A DNA stretch of 32,991 nucleotides, taken from positions 1 through 32,991 of the forward strand of contig JAJXXW010000032.1 of NCBI GenBank assembly GCA_021780905.1, given 5' to 3'. This stretch comes from a bacterium (GTDB lineage Bacteria > Verrucomicrobiota > Verrucomicrobiia > Limisphaerales > UBA11358). Every line of letters begins with the position of its first letter. The stretch's first letter is position 1. Position numbers and translations under genes: made by a program. Below, piece by piece: positions 1 to 7,393 of this stretch. The notes beneath the pieces were generated by a model. The model was not told where the DNA came from and made no database searches. It was given only the letters and a program-made list of their open reading frames with translations.

Positions 1-58
1 CTCGGCGGGCACGCATTGGTTGAGATTGATGACCGTCAGAAAGTCCGGCTGGGCTTGA
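1..58 (+). CDS. possible 3' tail of an upstream gene (partial)
   Basis: The first 58 bases are open in frame 2 and end with TGA at 56-58, reading ...THWLRLMTVRKSGWA. That stop overlaps the GAGG (57-60) that probably serves as ribosome binding site of the next gene, a usual arrangement inside an operon. Frame 1 is also open, up to TAA at 133-135, but would overlap the next gene by 65 bases. I recognise no domain in either reading, so the frame is uncertain. Confidence 0.2.
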   Translation, partial: SAGTHWLRLMTVRKSGWA

Positions 59-70
59 GGTTTTCCGCGC

Positions 71-760
71 ATGACTTACAGACAAACTTCAACTTCGCTG
101 GTTCAAACGTTTTTCAACAAACTGTTAAGCGATAAAGATGATGATATTTGGATAGACGATGACGAGATGCAGAAGTTTTTTCAGCTCATGGAGTCATCTG
201 TTGAATTGGCGTTGGGTTCCTGGCCAAGCAACTCCGTTACCGCAAAAAACGGAATATCACTTTGTGAGTGTTTTCTTCTCACAGTTGAGCAAATGACGCG
301 TTATCAAGAGTCGAATGAAGGCAAGGCTTTTGTTAAGTCTGTGCGCGACACTCAAGATAAATACGAGCAAATTCTGGAGAAGTTGAATCCTGAGTCTGCA
401 AAGCAATACAAAGAAGCCAAGGCAGCGGCGGAAGCAGGACGTGCTAAAGCGGAGGCAGAACTCGCTGCGCAGAACGCTGCGAAGGCAGGCAAGCAAAAAC
501 AGGAAGGCGGCTGCTTCATTGCCACGGCCTGTTACGGCGATTATGACCACCCAGCCGTGATGGAGCTTCGGCAGTTTCGCGACAATTACCTTGAAAAATC
601 CGTCGCAGGCCAGATGTTTGTTAGGTGGTATTACCAATGGTCGCCTGCCTTTGCCAATCTCATAAAAAATAGCAGATCCCTCAAAGTAATCGTCAGATTT
701 GCTGTTATTGTCCCAGTGCTAACAATGGCTCGCATGAAAAGGAGAACTGAAAACATATGA
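71..760 (+). CDS. CFI-box-CTERM domain protein
   Basis: This 229-residue protein has an acidic helical N-terminal part (residues 1-110) without a recognisable fold. An alanine/lysine-rich segment (about 110-145) looks like a coiled coil or linker. A C-terminal CFI box follows: CFIATACYGDYDHPAV from residue 148, then LRQFRDNYL. The last 30 residues contain a hydrophobic stretch (SLKVIVRFAVIVPVLTMA), probably a membrane anchor, before a basic tail. The CFI-box C-terminal domain is a known bacterial family of unknown biochemical role, found at the ends of otherwise unrelated proteins. The start is the first ATG after an in-frame stop, with GAGG ten bases upstream. The last four bases overlap the next gene (ATGA), so translation is probably coupled. 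Base composition is more A+T rich than the genes from 2020 onward. Confidence 0.85.
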   Translation: MTYRQTSTSLVQTFFNKLLSDKDDDIWIDDDEMQKFFQLMESSVELALGSWPSNSVTAKNGISLCECFLLTVEQMTRYQESNEGKAFVKSVRDTQDKYEQILEKLNPESAKQYKEAKAAAEAGRAKAEAELAAQNAAKAGKQKQEGGCFIATACYGDYDHPAVMELRQFRDNYLEKSVAGQMFVRWYYQWSPAFANLIKNSRSLKVIVRFAVIVPVLTMARMKRRTENI

Positions 761-1161
761 AATACTGGATAATCAATTGGAACCCGCAAACAAAACCGAT
801 TCGTTCAAGCAGAGTCTTCAAAACATTTTTGACATGGCCGGAACCATTTGAAACCTATGGCTACAAGGATGGCAGGGCGTTTAGGAGCGTCGAAAAGGGG
901 GATATGGTTTTCTGTTACCAAAAGAACGAAGATTCGATTGTTGGTGTTTGTGATGTAATCGAGGAACCTCAAACAGACAACAAAATTGGCGGCACTTGTA
1001 TTGTGCTTCGGCGGCGATGCGAGCTATTGAAAAATCCAATTTCAAGTAAGACAAATCCGATTTTGCAAAAGATTAAAATCAATAGAACACTTATTGAAGT
1101 AAAGGACGGTGGTGAGGTGTTGCTTAAAGCTTGTTGTGCAGCAGATCCAAGCGGAAATTAA
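757..1161 (+). CDS. EVE/PUA-like domain protein
   Basis: A 134-residue protein starting MKYWIINWNP, a beginning typical of EVE-domain proteins (PUA-like fold). Later segments also fit: an aromatic stretch with F/W residues, the strand KGDMVFCYQ (a usual EVE position for GDxVxxY) and SIVGVCDVIEEP (the IvGigev-like strand). EVE proteins are thought to bind modified bases in DNA or RNA and often occur in defence islands. That role is family knowledge and is not proven here. A clear ribosome binding site (AAGGAGA, 739-745) lies inside the upstream gene, and ATG overlaps the upstream stop. The gene is A+T rich compared with the rest of the window. The C-terminal 25 residues look less typical, so the domain call is moderate while the gene itself is convincing. 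Confidence 0.72.
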   Translation: MKYWIINWNPQTKPIRSSRVFKTFLTWPEPFETYGYKDGRAFRSVEKGDMVFCYQKNEDSIVGVCDVIEEPQTDNKIGGTCIVLRRRCELLKNPISSKTNPILQKIKINRTLIEVKDGGEVLLKACCAADPSGN

Positions 1162-1172
1162 TAATTTGAATT

Positions 1173-1307
1173 ATGGCACTCATAGACATCGTCCAATTTC
1201 ACGGCAACGACCGGGAATTCGTCTGGAAATTTCCGTCAGAGAATTTGCGGCTCGGCACACAGCGGGCGCTGGTAGGGCGGGCAGTCCTCTGCCCGCCGTC
1301 GTGGTGA
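1173..1307 (+). pseudogene. 5' stub of an SPFH-domain gene, cut off by the RAYT element
   Basis: The first 30 codons (1173-1262) encode MALIDIVQFHGNDREFVWKF and the following SENLRLGTQ. They match the start of the intact SPFH gene at 2020 with a single amino-acid change (H10 for Q10). At the nucleotide level about nine bases differ, nearly all at third codon positions. The similarity does not extend upstream of the ATG. After codon 30 the reading frame runs into the REP repeat at 1271 and stops at TGA 1305-1307. This is the remainder of a diverged paralogue and not a recent target-site duplication. The rest of that paralogue is not visible before 2020. Confidence 0.85.
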
Positions 1308-1361
1308 ACCAGAACGCATCCATTTGCAAGCGGCGGCGCGCACGGAGTGACGCGCCCTACC
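1271..1361. repeat. left REPIN: inverted pair of REP sequences
   Basis: Two REP units face each other. Unit 1 (1271-1297) has head GGTAGGG and a perfect 9-bp hairpin (1276-1284 with 1289-1297, loop TCCT). Unit 2 (1334-1361) is in the opposite orientation, and its complement reads GGTAGGGCGCGTCACTCC and onward. The spacer between them is 36 bases. The pair is repeated in inverted orientation on the other side of the transposase gene (1877-1966). Confidence 0.8.
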
Positions 1362-1834
1362 TATCTGCCATCGAGCAATGGTGGTGGGCGGTCGGTAGGG
1401 CGATAGACCCAAATCCAATCCCCCATCCGTTCGCACAAGCCTTTGCGGACGGGATTCATCAGGATGTATTCGGTCTTTTCCTGCAACTGGTGATGGTCAC
1501 GCAACCGATGGTCAAAAAAATCGCGCTGCCATTCCACCCGAAACTTGACCACCCCAAACTTCTTCCAGTTGGTGACCAGCGTTTTCATCCCTGGTTCGCG
1601 CGGAAAGGCGATGATGGCGTGCAAATGGTCGGGCATGAGCAGACAAATCCGGCAATGCCAGAGAAGGTTTTCGTGGTTGTGCGCCACCGCTGCGAGCACG
1701 CTGTCGCCAACTCCGGCTTGGCAAAGCTGGTTTTTGCCCGGCGGCACGCATTTGATGGTGATGAAAAAACTGCTGCCTTCCGGCACCCATTGCGGGACGG
1801 TGTGCGGCAGTTTTTTACGGACGGGCAAATCCAT
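1361..1834 (-). CDS. REP-associated tyrosine transposase (RAYT, IS200/Y1 type)
   Basis: Counted from the ATG at 1834, the 157-residue protein has the family hallmarks in order. FFITIKCV forms the first strand, the HUH metal-binding motif lies in LLMPDHLHAII (H70, H72), and the single catalytic tyrosine is Y123 in EYILMNPVRKGL. Enzymes of this kind cut and join single-stranded REP hairpins and are thought to spread REPs through a genome. An in-frame extension upstream to 1948 runs into repeat DNA, so 1834 is the better start, although no ribosome binding site is evident. The stop codon touches the left REPIN. Length is normal and both motifs are complete, so the enzyme could be active. It lies opposite in direction to the SPFH genes around it. 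Confidence 0.87.
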   Translation of the reverse strand: MDLPVRKKLPHTVPQWVPEGSSFFITIKCVPPGKNQLCQAGVGDSVLAAVAHNHENLLWHCRICLLMPDHLHAIIAFPREPGMKTLVTNWKKFGVVKFRVEWQRDFFDHRLRDHHQLQEKTEYILMNPVRKGLCERMGDWIWVYRPTDRPPPLLDGR

Positions 1835-1876
1835 GGAGGAATAGTAATTAAATTTGCTGGCGAAAAAAAGTCTGTA

Positions 1877-1966
1877 GGCAGGGTGCGTCACTCCGTGCGC
1901 GCCGGCTTCGCGAATCAGGACGCGCTCGTTGCAACCGGCGGTGCGCAAGGGATTGCGCGCCCTACC
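1877..1966. repeat. right REPIN: inverted pair of REP sequences
   Basis: Unit 3 (1877-1904) is the inverted copy of unit 2 with two mismatches in 28 bases and is preceded by TGTA. Unit 4 (about 1941-1966) is reverse oriented, with complement GGTAGGGCGCGCAATCCC and a hairpin formed by GCGCAA/TTGCGC. The spacer is again 36 bases and resembles the complement of the left spacer. The RAYT gene is therefore enclosed by imperfect inverted repeats of about 90 bp. Confidence 0.8.
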
Positions 1967-2019
1967 TGCACGCGGAGCCTTTTGACCAAATCGAATCTCA
2001 CGTTTAACACATAAAAATT

Positions 2020-3132
2020 ATGGCACTCATAGACATCGTCCAATTTCAAGGAAACGACCGCGAGTTTGTCTGGAAATTTCCGTCAGAAAATTTGCGGCTT
2101 GGCACGCAACTCGTCGTCAAACCGGCACAGACGGCGTTCTTTGTCTATCGCGGCAAAATCTGTGACGAGGTTTCGCCCGGAGCCATCACGCTTACGCCCT
2201 TAAACATTCCGCTGCTGACCACGCTCATCAGCCTGCCGTTCGGCGGGGACACGCCGTTTCAGGCGGAGGTGTGGTTCGTCAACCGCATCAGCAAGCTGGA
2301 TAACAAGTGGGGCACGCTGCGCCCCATCCAGTTGGAAGATCCCAAATACGGGCTGGTGGTGCCGGTGCGGGCGTTCGGGCAGTTCGGCTTTCGCGTCACG
2401 GAAGCCCGCCGGTTTCTGGAGGCCATCACGGGCACGGCCAAGGTGTTCACGGCGGAGCAAATTGTGGAGTATTTCAAGGGCGTGGTGTTGCAGGCGGTGA
2501 ATGTGAACTTGGGCAAGGCGTTCATCTTGGAAAAGATTTCCGTGCTGGAAGCCTCGGTGCATCTGGACGCGCTGGCGAAACATTGCGCGGAAGCCATTCA
2601 GGCGGAGCTTGCCCGCTTCGGGCTGGAGTTGGTGAATTTCTTTTTCCATTCCATCAATATCCCAGACGAGGATGAAAGTTATCAGCGGCTAAAAGTCATC
2701 AAGGAAAAGGCGGCGGAGTTGAAGGTGCTGGGCCGGGACATTTACCAGTTCGACCGCAGCATGGAGGTTTTGAAAACGGCAGCGGCGAACGAGGGCGGCG
2801 GCGCGGGCTTGTTGCAGGCGGGCGTGGGTCTGGCGGTGGGCGCTGGCATCGGCCAGCAACTGGCACCGCAGGCGGCGCAGTTGGTCACCAAGCTGCCGCC
2901 GGGCGCAACGCCACCGTTGCCGGCGACGGTGAAATTTCATGTCGCGGTTGGCAATCAGGACATCGGCGAGACGGAGCTTGAGGCGATCAAGAAACTGGTG
3001 GCCGAGGGCAAAGTGAACCGGACGACTTTGGTCTGGCGTGATGGCATGGCCGGCTGGCAAGCGGCGGAATCGCAGGTGGAGTTGAAGGGGTTGTTTCAAG
3101 CCAGTCCACCGCCCTTGCCGTCAACTGTTTAA
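2020..3132 (+). CDS. SPFH/band-7 domain protein with C-terminal GYF_2-like domain
   Basis: A 370-residue protein. Residues 1 to about 250 fit the SPFH family related to Bacillus YdjI: start MALIDIVQF, then the strand QLVVKPAQTAFFVYRGKI and the FGQFGFRVTEARRFLEAITG segment. A glycine/alanine-rich hydrophobic linker follows (about 257-285). The C-terminal 60 residues (VAVGNQDIGETELEAIKKLV ... TLVWRDGMAGWQ) fit the GYF_2/DUF4339 domain, a small protein-binding module. SPFH proteins form oligomers on membranes and organise membrane patches. The exact job of this subfamily is unknown. There is no Shine-Dalgarno sequence (cacataaaaattATG), and the same bare leader precedes the broken paralogue. The gene lies downstream of the CFI-box/EVE pair in the same direction and may have been co-transcribed before the RAYT insertion. 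Confidence 0.9.
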   Translation: MALIDIVQFQGNDREFVWKFPSENLRLGTQLVVKPAQTAFFVYRGKICDEVSPGAITLTPLNIPLLTTLISLPFGGDTPFQAEVWFVNRISKLDNKWGTLRPIQLEDPKYGLVVPVRAFGQFGFRVTEARRFLEAITGTAKVFTAEQIVEYFKGVVLQAVNVNLGKAFILEKISVLEASVHLDALAKHCAEAIQAELARFGLELVNFFFHSINIPDEDESYQRLKVIKEKAAELKVLGRDIYQFDRSMEVLKTAAANEGGGAGLLQAGVGLAVGAGIGQQLAPQAAQLVTKLPPGATPPLPATVKFHVAVGNQDIGETELEAIKKLVAEGKVNRTTLVWRDGMAGWQAAESQVELKGLFQASPPPLPSTV

Positions 3133-3268
3133 TCGGTTTGCGTATTTGGCGTGGTTAATTTATCCCGAAATGAATCCGATTCCCGCCGTTCCCATGGAGG
3201 CCAAACGGCCCGTCATCGGCTACGGCAATTCCCGGCGCCGCGATGACGGTGCGCGGCTGGCGCTGGCC

Positions 3269-3299
3269 GGACGCCGCCGCGCGGCGTCCCTGCCTACAA
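3269..3299 (-). repeat. solitary REP-like hairpin
   Basis: A perfect 9-bp stem with a three-base loop (3269-3277 with 3281-3289) is followed by CTGCCTACA. On the minus strand this reads TGTAGGCAGGG plus hairpin, the same 11-base head as REP unit 3 at 1874-1884. It ends ten bases before the ROK kinase start codon. I infer that it is a genomic REP mobilised by the RAYT 1.4 kb upstream or by a relative. Confidence 0.6.
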
Positions 3300-3308
3300 C
3301 TTTTTATC

Positions 3309-4193
3309 ATGTATCGCCTCGGCATTGATCTGGGTGGCACCAAAATCGAAGGCGTGGTTCTGGATGCCGCCGGACAGGAAATCGCCCGCAAACGGATTCC
3401 CACCGAGCGCGAGCACGGCTACCAGCATATTCTGAACCGCATCAAATTGGTTTATGATGAGCTGGTCGCCGCCGTGCCCGGCCAGCCGACGACGTTCGGC
3501 ATCGGCACGCCGGGCGCAATTTCGCCGCGCACCGGCCTGTTGAAAAATTCCAACACGGTTTGCATGAATGGCCAGCCGGTGAAGGCCGATCTGGAAAAAT
3601 TGCTGGGCCGCAAAATCGAGATTCAAAACGACGCCAATTGCTTTGCGATGGCCGAGGCGTTGCTGGGCGCGGGCAAGGGAAAGAAACTGGTGTTTGGCGT
3701 CATCATGGGCACCGGCTGCGGCGGCGGCATCGTCTATAAGGGCGAAGTGTTCACCGGCGCGCAGGCGATTGCCGGCGAATGGGGGCACATGAGCATTGAT
3801 CCGCACGGGCCGGTTTGTTACTGCGGCCAGGCCGGCTGCGTGGAGACCTTCATCAGCGGCGGCGGACTGGAAAAACGCTATGCGGAAAAATTCGGCGTTA
3901 AACGCCCGCTCAAGGAAGTGGAGGCGGCGTATTTCGCCGGCGAACCGCAGGCGGTGAAATTTATGAACTGGTTTCTCGACCGGTTTGGTCGCGCGCTGGC
4001 GAACCTGATAGATATTCTTGATCCCGACATCGTGGTCATCGGCGGCGGCGTCTCCAACTTCCCGGCGCTTTATACCGAAGGCGTCGCCGCCGTGAAAAAA
4101 TATGTTTTCACCGACGAACTGGAAACGCCCATCGTCAAACATCAGCTTGGCGATTCTGCCGGTGTTCTCGGTGCCGCACTGGTCGGGATCTGA
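3309..4193 (+). CDS. ROK-family sugar kinase (glucokinase/fructokinase-like)
   Basis: A 294-residue protein of normal ROK length. The N-terminal phosphate loop is GIDLGGTKIEG (residues 4-14). The catalytic aspartate lies in QNDANCFAMAEA, and the second nucleotide-binding loop is GVIMGTGCGGGIV. The ROK zinc signature is present as WGHMSIDP plus CYCGQAGCVETFISG. The C-terminal adenosine motif is DIVVIGGGVS. The family phosphorylates hexoses such as glucose, fructose or N-acetylhexosamines in the cytoplasm; the substrate cannot be read from the sequence. I chose the ATG at 3309 because the conserved fold starts there. The frame is open upstream, but that part overlaps the REP hairpin. No helix-turn-helix domain is present, so this is an enzyme and not a ROK repressor. 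Confidence 0.93.
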   Translation: MYRLGIDLGGTKIEGVVLDAAGQEIARKRIPTEREHGYQHILNRIKLVYDELVAAVPGQPTTFGIGTPGAISPRTGLLKNSNTVCMNGQPVKADLEKLLGRKIEIQNDANCFAMAEALLGAGKGKKLVFGVIMGTGCGGGIVYKGEVFTGAQAIAGEWGHMSIDPHGPVCYCGQAGCVETFISGGGLEKRYAEKFGVKRPLKEVEAAYFAGEPQAVKFMNWFLDRFGRALANLIDILDPDIVVIGGGVSNFPALYTEGVAAVKKYVFTDELETPIVKHQLGDSAGVLGAALVGI

Positions 4194-4290
4194 AACGAAA
4201 AGCCTTCCATATCGCCGGTGTCGGCCGGTGTGGGCAGCCGGACAGGTTGCCGGCGGAGTTTCCGCCCTCCCCAGCCGGCACCTCCGGTCT

Positions 4291-5193
4291 TTACGGGTGA
4301 CGCCCCAGCAGCCGGTTGAAAATAAAAATGTAAGCCGAGGGGTTGAAGAGCGAGCGCCAGTTGTTTTTCAGGAAGCGAATGGGGTGGCGGAACATTCGGC
4401 GCTTCAGTGCGGCCCGGGCATGGGCGCTGGGCGCGTGGGGATCCAGTTCGGGCAGTTGCAATTCTTCCCGCAGCCATTTGAAATATTTGATCCAAATGGC
4501 ATCAAGATTGGAAATCCAAACGCCGTCCACCGCCGCCGCCGGCGTTTCGCGCATGATGATGACCGGAAAATCCGGCAGCAGCACCGCCGCCCGTTTTTTA
4601 AACAACGGACGGATCATTCCATACAACTGGGGATAATGCGTGTGCAGGGTTTCCCGGGCGTAGTTGAAGTCGTAACAGTCCGTGCGGTAGATGTTGCTCG
4701 AAATCAGGGAATGATGCGCCAGGGCATGGACGTTGGTGCGGATGCACTCCTGGGCGAACGTCCTGAAATCGTCAAATTTCTGCGGGACGCGCAGGCGCAA
4801 ATCATACTGGGCGTCATAAGCCAGCACCAGGCCCGGTTCGTTCTCCCGAAGCAGACGCAGCAGATTGACGAGGGCGTGGTCGGCCAGCAGTTCGTCATCC
4901 CCCAGCACCCAGGTGTATTTTCCCCGGCTCATGGTTCGCACATGGAAAATATTTTCGTCGCCGCCGATGTTGGCGGGGTTGCGGGTGCAGACCGCGTGGG
5001 GCACCTGCCGCGCAAACTCGCGGATGACCTCCGGCGTCGCATCCTCCGAGGCGTTGTCGGAAATATAGAACCCGAGCTGATCCGCCCCCAGCTCGCCCGC
5101 TGCGACCTGCTGGGCGAAAGCCGCCAGCAATTCCCTCAGATACCGGGCGCGATTGCGCGTGGGGATGCAGACGGATAGCAATTCATTTGGCAT
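4291..5193 (-). CDS. GT2-family glycosyltransferase
   Basis: A 300-residue protein with an A-type glycosyltransferase fold: N-terminal LSVCIPTRNRARYLRELL, nucleotide-binding strand FYISDNASED, and the metal-binding DxD-type motif in WVLGDDELL. Beyond the catalytic domain are an aromatic segment and a basic C-terminal region (HPIRFLKNNWRSLFNPSAY) that could touch the membrane. It should transfer a sugar from a nucleotide donor to a lipid-linked or surface glycan at the cytoplasmic membrane; donor and acceptor are unknown. The ATG at 5193 is preferred over an upstream TTG at 5229 because the fold begins a few residues later. It converges with the ROK kinase (97 bases apart, no clear terminator) and diverges from the next glycosyltransferase. 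Confidence 0.9.
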   Translation of the reverse strand: MPNELLSVCIPTRNRARYLRELLAAFAQQVAAGELGADQLGFYISDNASEDATPEVIREFARQVPHAVCTRNPANIGGDENIFHVRTMSRGKYTWVLGDDELLADHALVNLLRLLRENEPGLVLAYDAQYDLRLRVPQKFDDFRTFAQECIRTNVHALAHHSLISSNIYRTDCYDFNYARETLHTHYPQLYGMIRPLFKKRAAVLLPDFPVIIMRETPAAAVDGVWISNLDAIWIKYFKWLREELQLPELDPHAPSAHARAALKRRMFRHPIRFLKNNWRSLFNPSAYIFIFNRLLGRHP

Positions 5194-5316
5194 GGCGCGC
5201 AATGTGCTTTTCTGGAGCAACCAATTCAAGTCAAATACATTTCCGCCGATAACCGCCCGCCCAGTGCCTCAAAAGGTGAATTCGGGGAAATTCAAAACGT
5301 CCGCACAAACCCCACC

Positions 5317-6435
5317 ATGGAAAAATCTCGTTCCGGAAGCGGATTGAATTTAGAGGACCAATCCGGCACGCTGCCGGCCGCCGATTATACCATGAACCTC
5401 CATTCGCCAGACCCGGTTGTCAGTGTAGTCATTTTAAACTGGAATGCCGCCCGCTGGATTCCGCGCTGCCTTGAATCGCTCCGCGAGCAGACGTTGTTTG
5501 AAAAAATCGAGGTGATTTTTGCAGACAATATGTCCGGTGATGATTCGGAAATGATCGCCCGCGCCGGCATGGCGGGCTGGCCCAACGGGAGTTTTATCCC
5601 AACCGGCGGCAACTATGGTTTTGGCGGCGGCAGCAACCGGGGTGCCGCGGCGGCGCGCGGCAAGTATCTCTTTTTTTTAAGCCCCGATGTCTGGCTTGAA
5701 AAGACGTGCGTGGAAGAATTGGTGGCCGTCGGCGAGCAATCCGGAGCGGCGGCCGTCGCGGCAAAAGTTTTGAATTACGCCGACGACACCGTCCAATGGT
5801 GGCTGGATGATGGTTTTGATATTTTTGGCATGGGGGTTGGGGTCCCCGCCGGCCGCAGTCCCACGACGAGTAGTTGCGCCGGCACATTCCCCTTCGTCCG
5901 CGCCGAGGTGTTCCGGATGCTGGGCGGTTTTGATGAGAAGTTTTTCATGTATGGCGAAGAGGGGGATCTGGCCTGGGGCATTTTGATTTCCGGCGGCAAC
6001 ATCGCCCTGGCGCCGAATGCGCGGATTCATCACCGCGGCGAAGCGGCGGTGAATCCCCAGGGCGGCGAGCAGATCACGGAATTCCGAACCAGCGGCCGCA
6101 AGCGATTTTATGCCAACCGCAATCATCTGCTGAATTTGTTAAAATACTCGGAGCATGTTTTGTTGCTGCTGCCGGCGGCGTTCGCAAGCCTGCTGATCGT
6201 TGAGGGGATATTCTGGCTGGTGTGGACGCGCCGCTGGTCGGTGGCGCAAACCACCAGTCTGGAGCCGCTGCGCGATTGCTGGCGGCTGCGCGGCCATGTG
6301 CGCGCCCAGCGCCAGCGTGTCAAAACGTTCCGCCGCCGCAGCGATTGGTGGATGTTGAGATTCTTCCGCTGGCGGCTGGGATGCTGGCGCGAATTCAAAA
6401 AACTTTTGAAACTGGGACCGCCGAAAATCAGTTGA
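5317..6435 (+). CDS. GT2-family glycosyltransferase (rhamnosyltransferase-like), membrane-attached
   Basis: A 372-residue protein. The catalytic domain starts with VVSVVILNWNAARWIPRCLE (about residue 34). It continues with the strand VIFADNMSGDDSEM, a GGNYGFGGGSNRGA loop and a DxD-equivalent in FLSPDVWLE. Acceptor-side motifs are CAGTFPFVRAEVF and GGFDEKFFMYGEEGDLAW (the ED-containing motif). A membrane helix lies near residues 280-305 (VLLLLPAAFASLLIVEGIFW), followed by a strongly basic tail. This pattern is common in rhamnosyl- and other deoxysugar transferases of O-antigen or exopolysaccharide clusters. An internal ATG at 5392 is an equally plausible start, since the first 25 residues are not part of the fold and neither start has a ribosome binding site. 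It heads the plus-strand glycan gene series. Confidence 0.9.
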   Translation: MEKSRSGSGLNLEDQSGTLPAADYTMNLHSPDPVVSVVILNWNAARWIPRCLESLREQTLFEKIEVIFADNMSGDDSEMIARAGMAGWPNGSFIPTGGNYGFGGGSNRGAAAARGKYLFFLSPDVWLEKTCVEELVAVGEQSGAAAVAAKVLNYADDTVQWWLDDGFDIFGMGVGVPAGRSPTTSSCAGTFPFVRAEVFRMLGGFDEKFFMYGEEGDLAWGILISGGNIALAPNARIHHRGEAAVNPQGGEQITEFRTSGRKRFYANRNHLLNLLKYSEHVLLLLPAAFASLLIVEGIFWLVWTRRWSVAQTTSLEPLRDCWRLRGHVRAQRQRVKTFRRRSDWWMLRFFRWRLGCWREFKKLLKLGPPKIS

Positions 6436-6439
6436 CGAA

Positions 6440-6460
6440 TGCGCCGGCCCGCCCGGCGCA
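6440..6460. other. GC-rich hairpin between glycosyltransferase and rmlD-like gene
   Basis: A perfect 8-bp stem (6440-6447 with 6453-6460) with a five-base loop lies five bases after the upstream stop codon. No run of T follows, so a classical intrinsic terminator is unlikely. It may be a transcript-stabilising or processing structure. Confidence 0.4.
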
Positions 6461-6502
6461 ATTGCCGCTTGTCAGCACCGGCCGGTTTGGCAGGCTGTGC
6501 CG

Positions 6503-7372
6503 ATGCGCAGGATTTTAATCACCGGCGGGGATGGTCTGCTGGCCCACGCTTTGCGGACAGCGCCGCCAACGGATGACGAACTGTTTTTTCTTTCCCGTCA
6601 GGATTTTGACCTCACCAACCCCGGACAAATGCAGCGGCACTTGGACCGGGTGGATCCGCAAATTGTCATCAACACCGCCGCCTATAATCTCGTTGACCGT
6701 TGCGAGCAGGAACGGGAGCTTTCATGGGCGATCAACGCGACCGGCCCGGAATTCCTTGCCTGCCGGTGCGCTGAAAACAGCCGGCAATTGATTCATTTCA
6801 GCACGGACTATGTTTTCGACGGCGCAAAAAAATCGCCTTACCGGGAAACCGATCCCGCACATCCGTTGAACCGCTATGCCGCCGGAAAATACGCCGGCGA
6901 ACAGGCCGTGCTGCGGGCATCGCCGCAGCATCTCGTGCTGCGCACCAGCTGGGTGTTTGACTGGCATCCGACCCAGACAAAAACTTTTGTGCATACCGTT
7001 CTGCGGGCCGTGCGCGAAGGCCGTCCCTTGCGGTCCACGACCGACCAGGTTTCCGTTCCGACATTCGCCACCGACCTGGCGCGTTGGACGCTCGAACTGA
7101 TTCGCCGCCCGGCCGCCGGGCTTTTTCACGCGGTGAATGATGAGGCCGTGAGCCGTTTTGAGTGGACCAAGATTATTTTGGAGGAGGCCGTCGGGGCCGG
7201 ATTGATCCCCGCCGCGCCGCCGGTTGAGCCGGTGTTGGGTTCATTCTTCAATTCCGCGATGCGCCGGCCGGATTACACGGTGATGAGCAATGAAAAGCTG
7301 GCCCGGTTGCTTGGCTGCACCCTGGGTTCTTGGCGCAACGGATTGCGAAAAATGCTCGCGCAGATGAAATGA
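6503..7372 (+). CDS. RmlD-like NDP-4-dehydro-deoxysugar reductase
   Basis: A 289-residue short-chain dehydrogenase of the RmlD (dTDP-4-dehydrorhamnose reductase) family. The dinucleotide-binding loop is ILITGGDGLLA (residues 4-14). INTAAYNLVDRCE corresponds to the usual NxAAYTxVDxAE segment. The catalytic residues appear as FSTDYVFDG (S100) and the YxxxK pair Y125/K129 in RYAAGKYAGE. LVLRTSWVF and the PTFATDLA segment complete the family pattern. It should reduce the 4-keto group of a dTDP-deoxyhexose in the cytoplasm. ATG 6503 follows GGCAGG (6489-6494) at a suitable distance. The next gene begins 21 bases after its stop. The classical partners RmlA and RmlB are not in this window. Confidence 0.9.
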   Translation: MRRILITGGDGLLAHALRTAPPTDDELFFLSRQDFDLTNPGQMQRHLDRVDPQIVINTAAYNLVDRCEQERELSWAINATGPEFLACRCAENSRQLIHFSTDYVFDGAKKSPYRETDPAHPLNRYAAGKYAGEQAVLRASPQHLVLRTSWVFDWHPTQTKTFVHTVLRAVREGRPLRSTTDQVSVPTFATDLARWTLELIRRPAAGLFHAVNDEAVSRFEWTKIILEEAVGAGLIPAAPPVEPVLGSFFNSAMRRPDYTVMSNEKLARLLGCTLGSWRNGLRKMLAQMK

Positions 7373-7393
7373 TTTCGGGTAATTTTCCCGCCC

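Noticed and set aside
1109..2014. A 301-codon open frame on the plus strand across the RAYT region
   Set aside because: It runs antisense to the transposase, which has complete HUH and tyrosine motifs, and passes through the REP repeats; its protein has no plausible domain.
1173..2110. 90-bp direct repeats on both sides of the RAYT as a target-site duplication
   Set aside because: The copies differ mainly at third codon positions and similarity begins at the start codon; this is gene paralogy, not a duplication made by insertion.
4252..4266. Hairpin GGCGGA-GTT-TCCGCC between the convergent ROK and GT2 genes as a terminator
   Set aside because: Only six base pairs and no T run on either strand.
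4102..5178. A 358-codon plus-strand frame opposite the first glycosyltransferase
   Set aside because: The minus strand has a clear GT2 protein with all motifs; the plus frame is a by-product of high G+C codon use.
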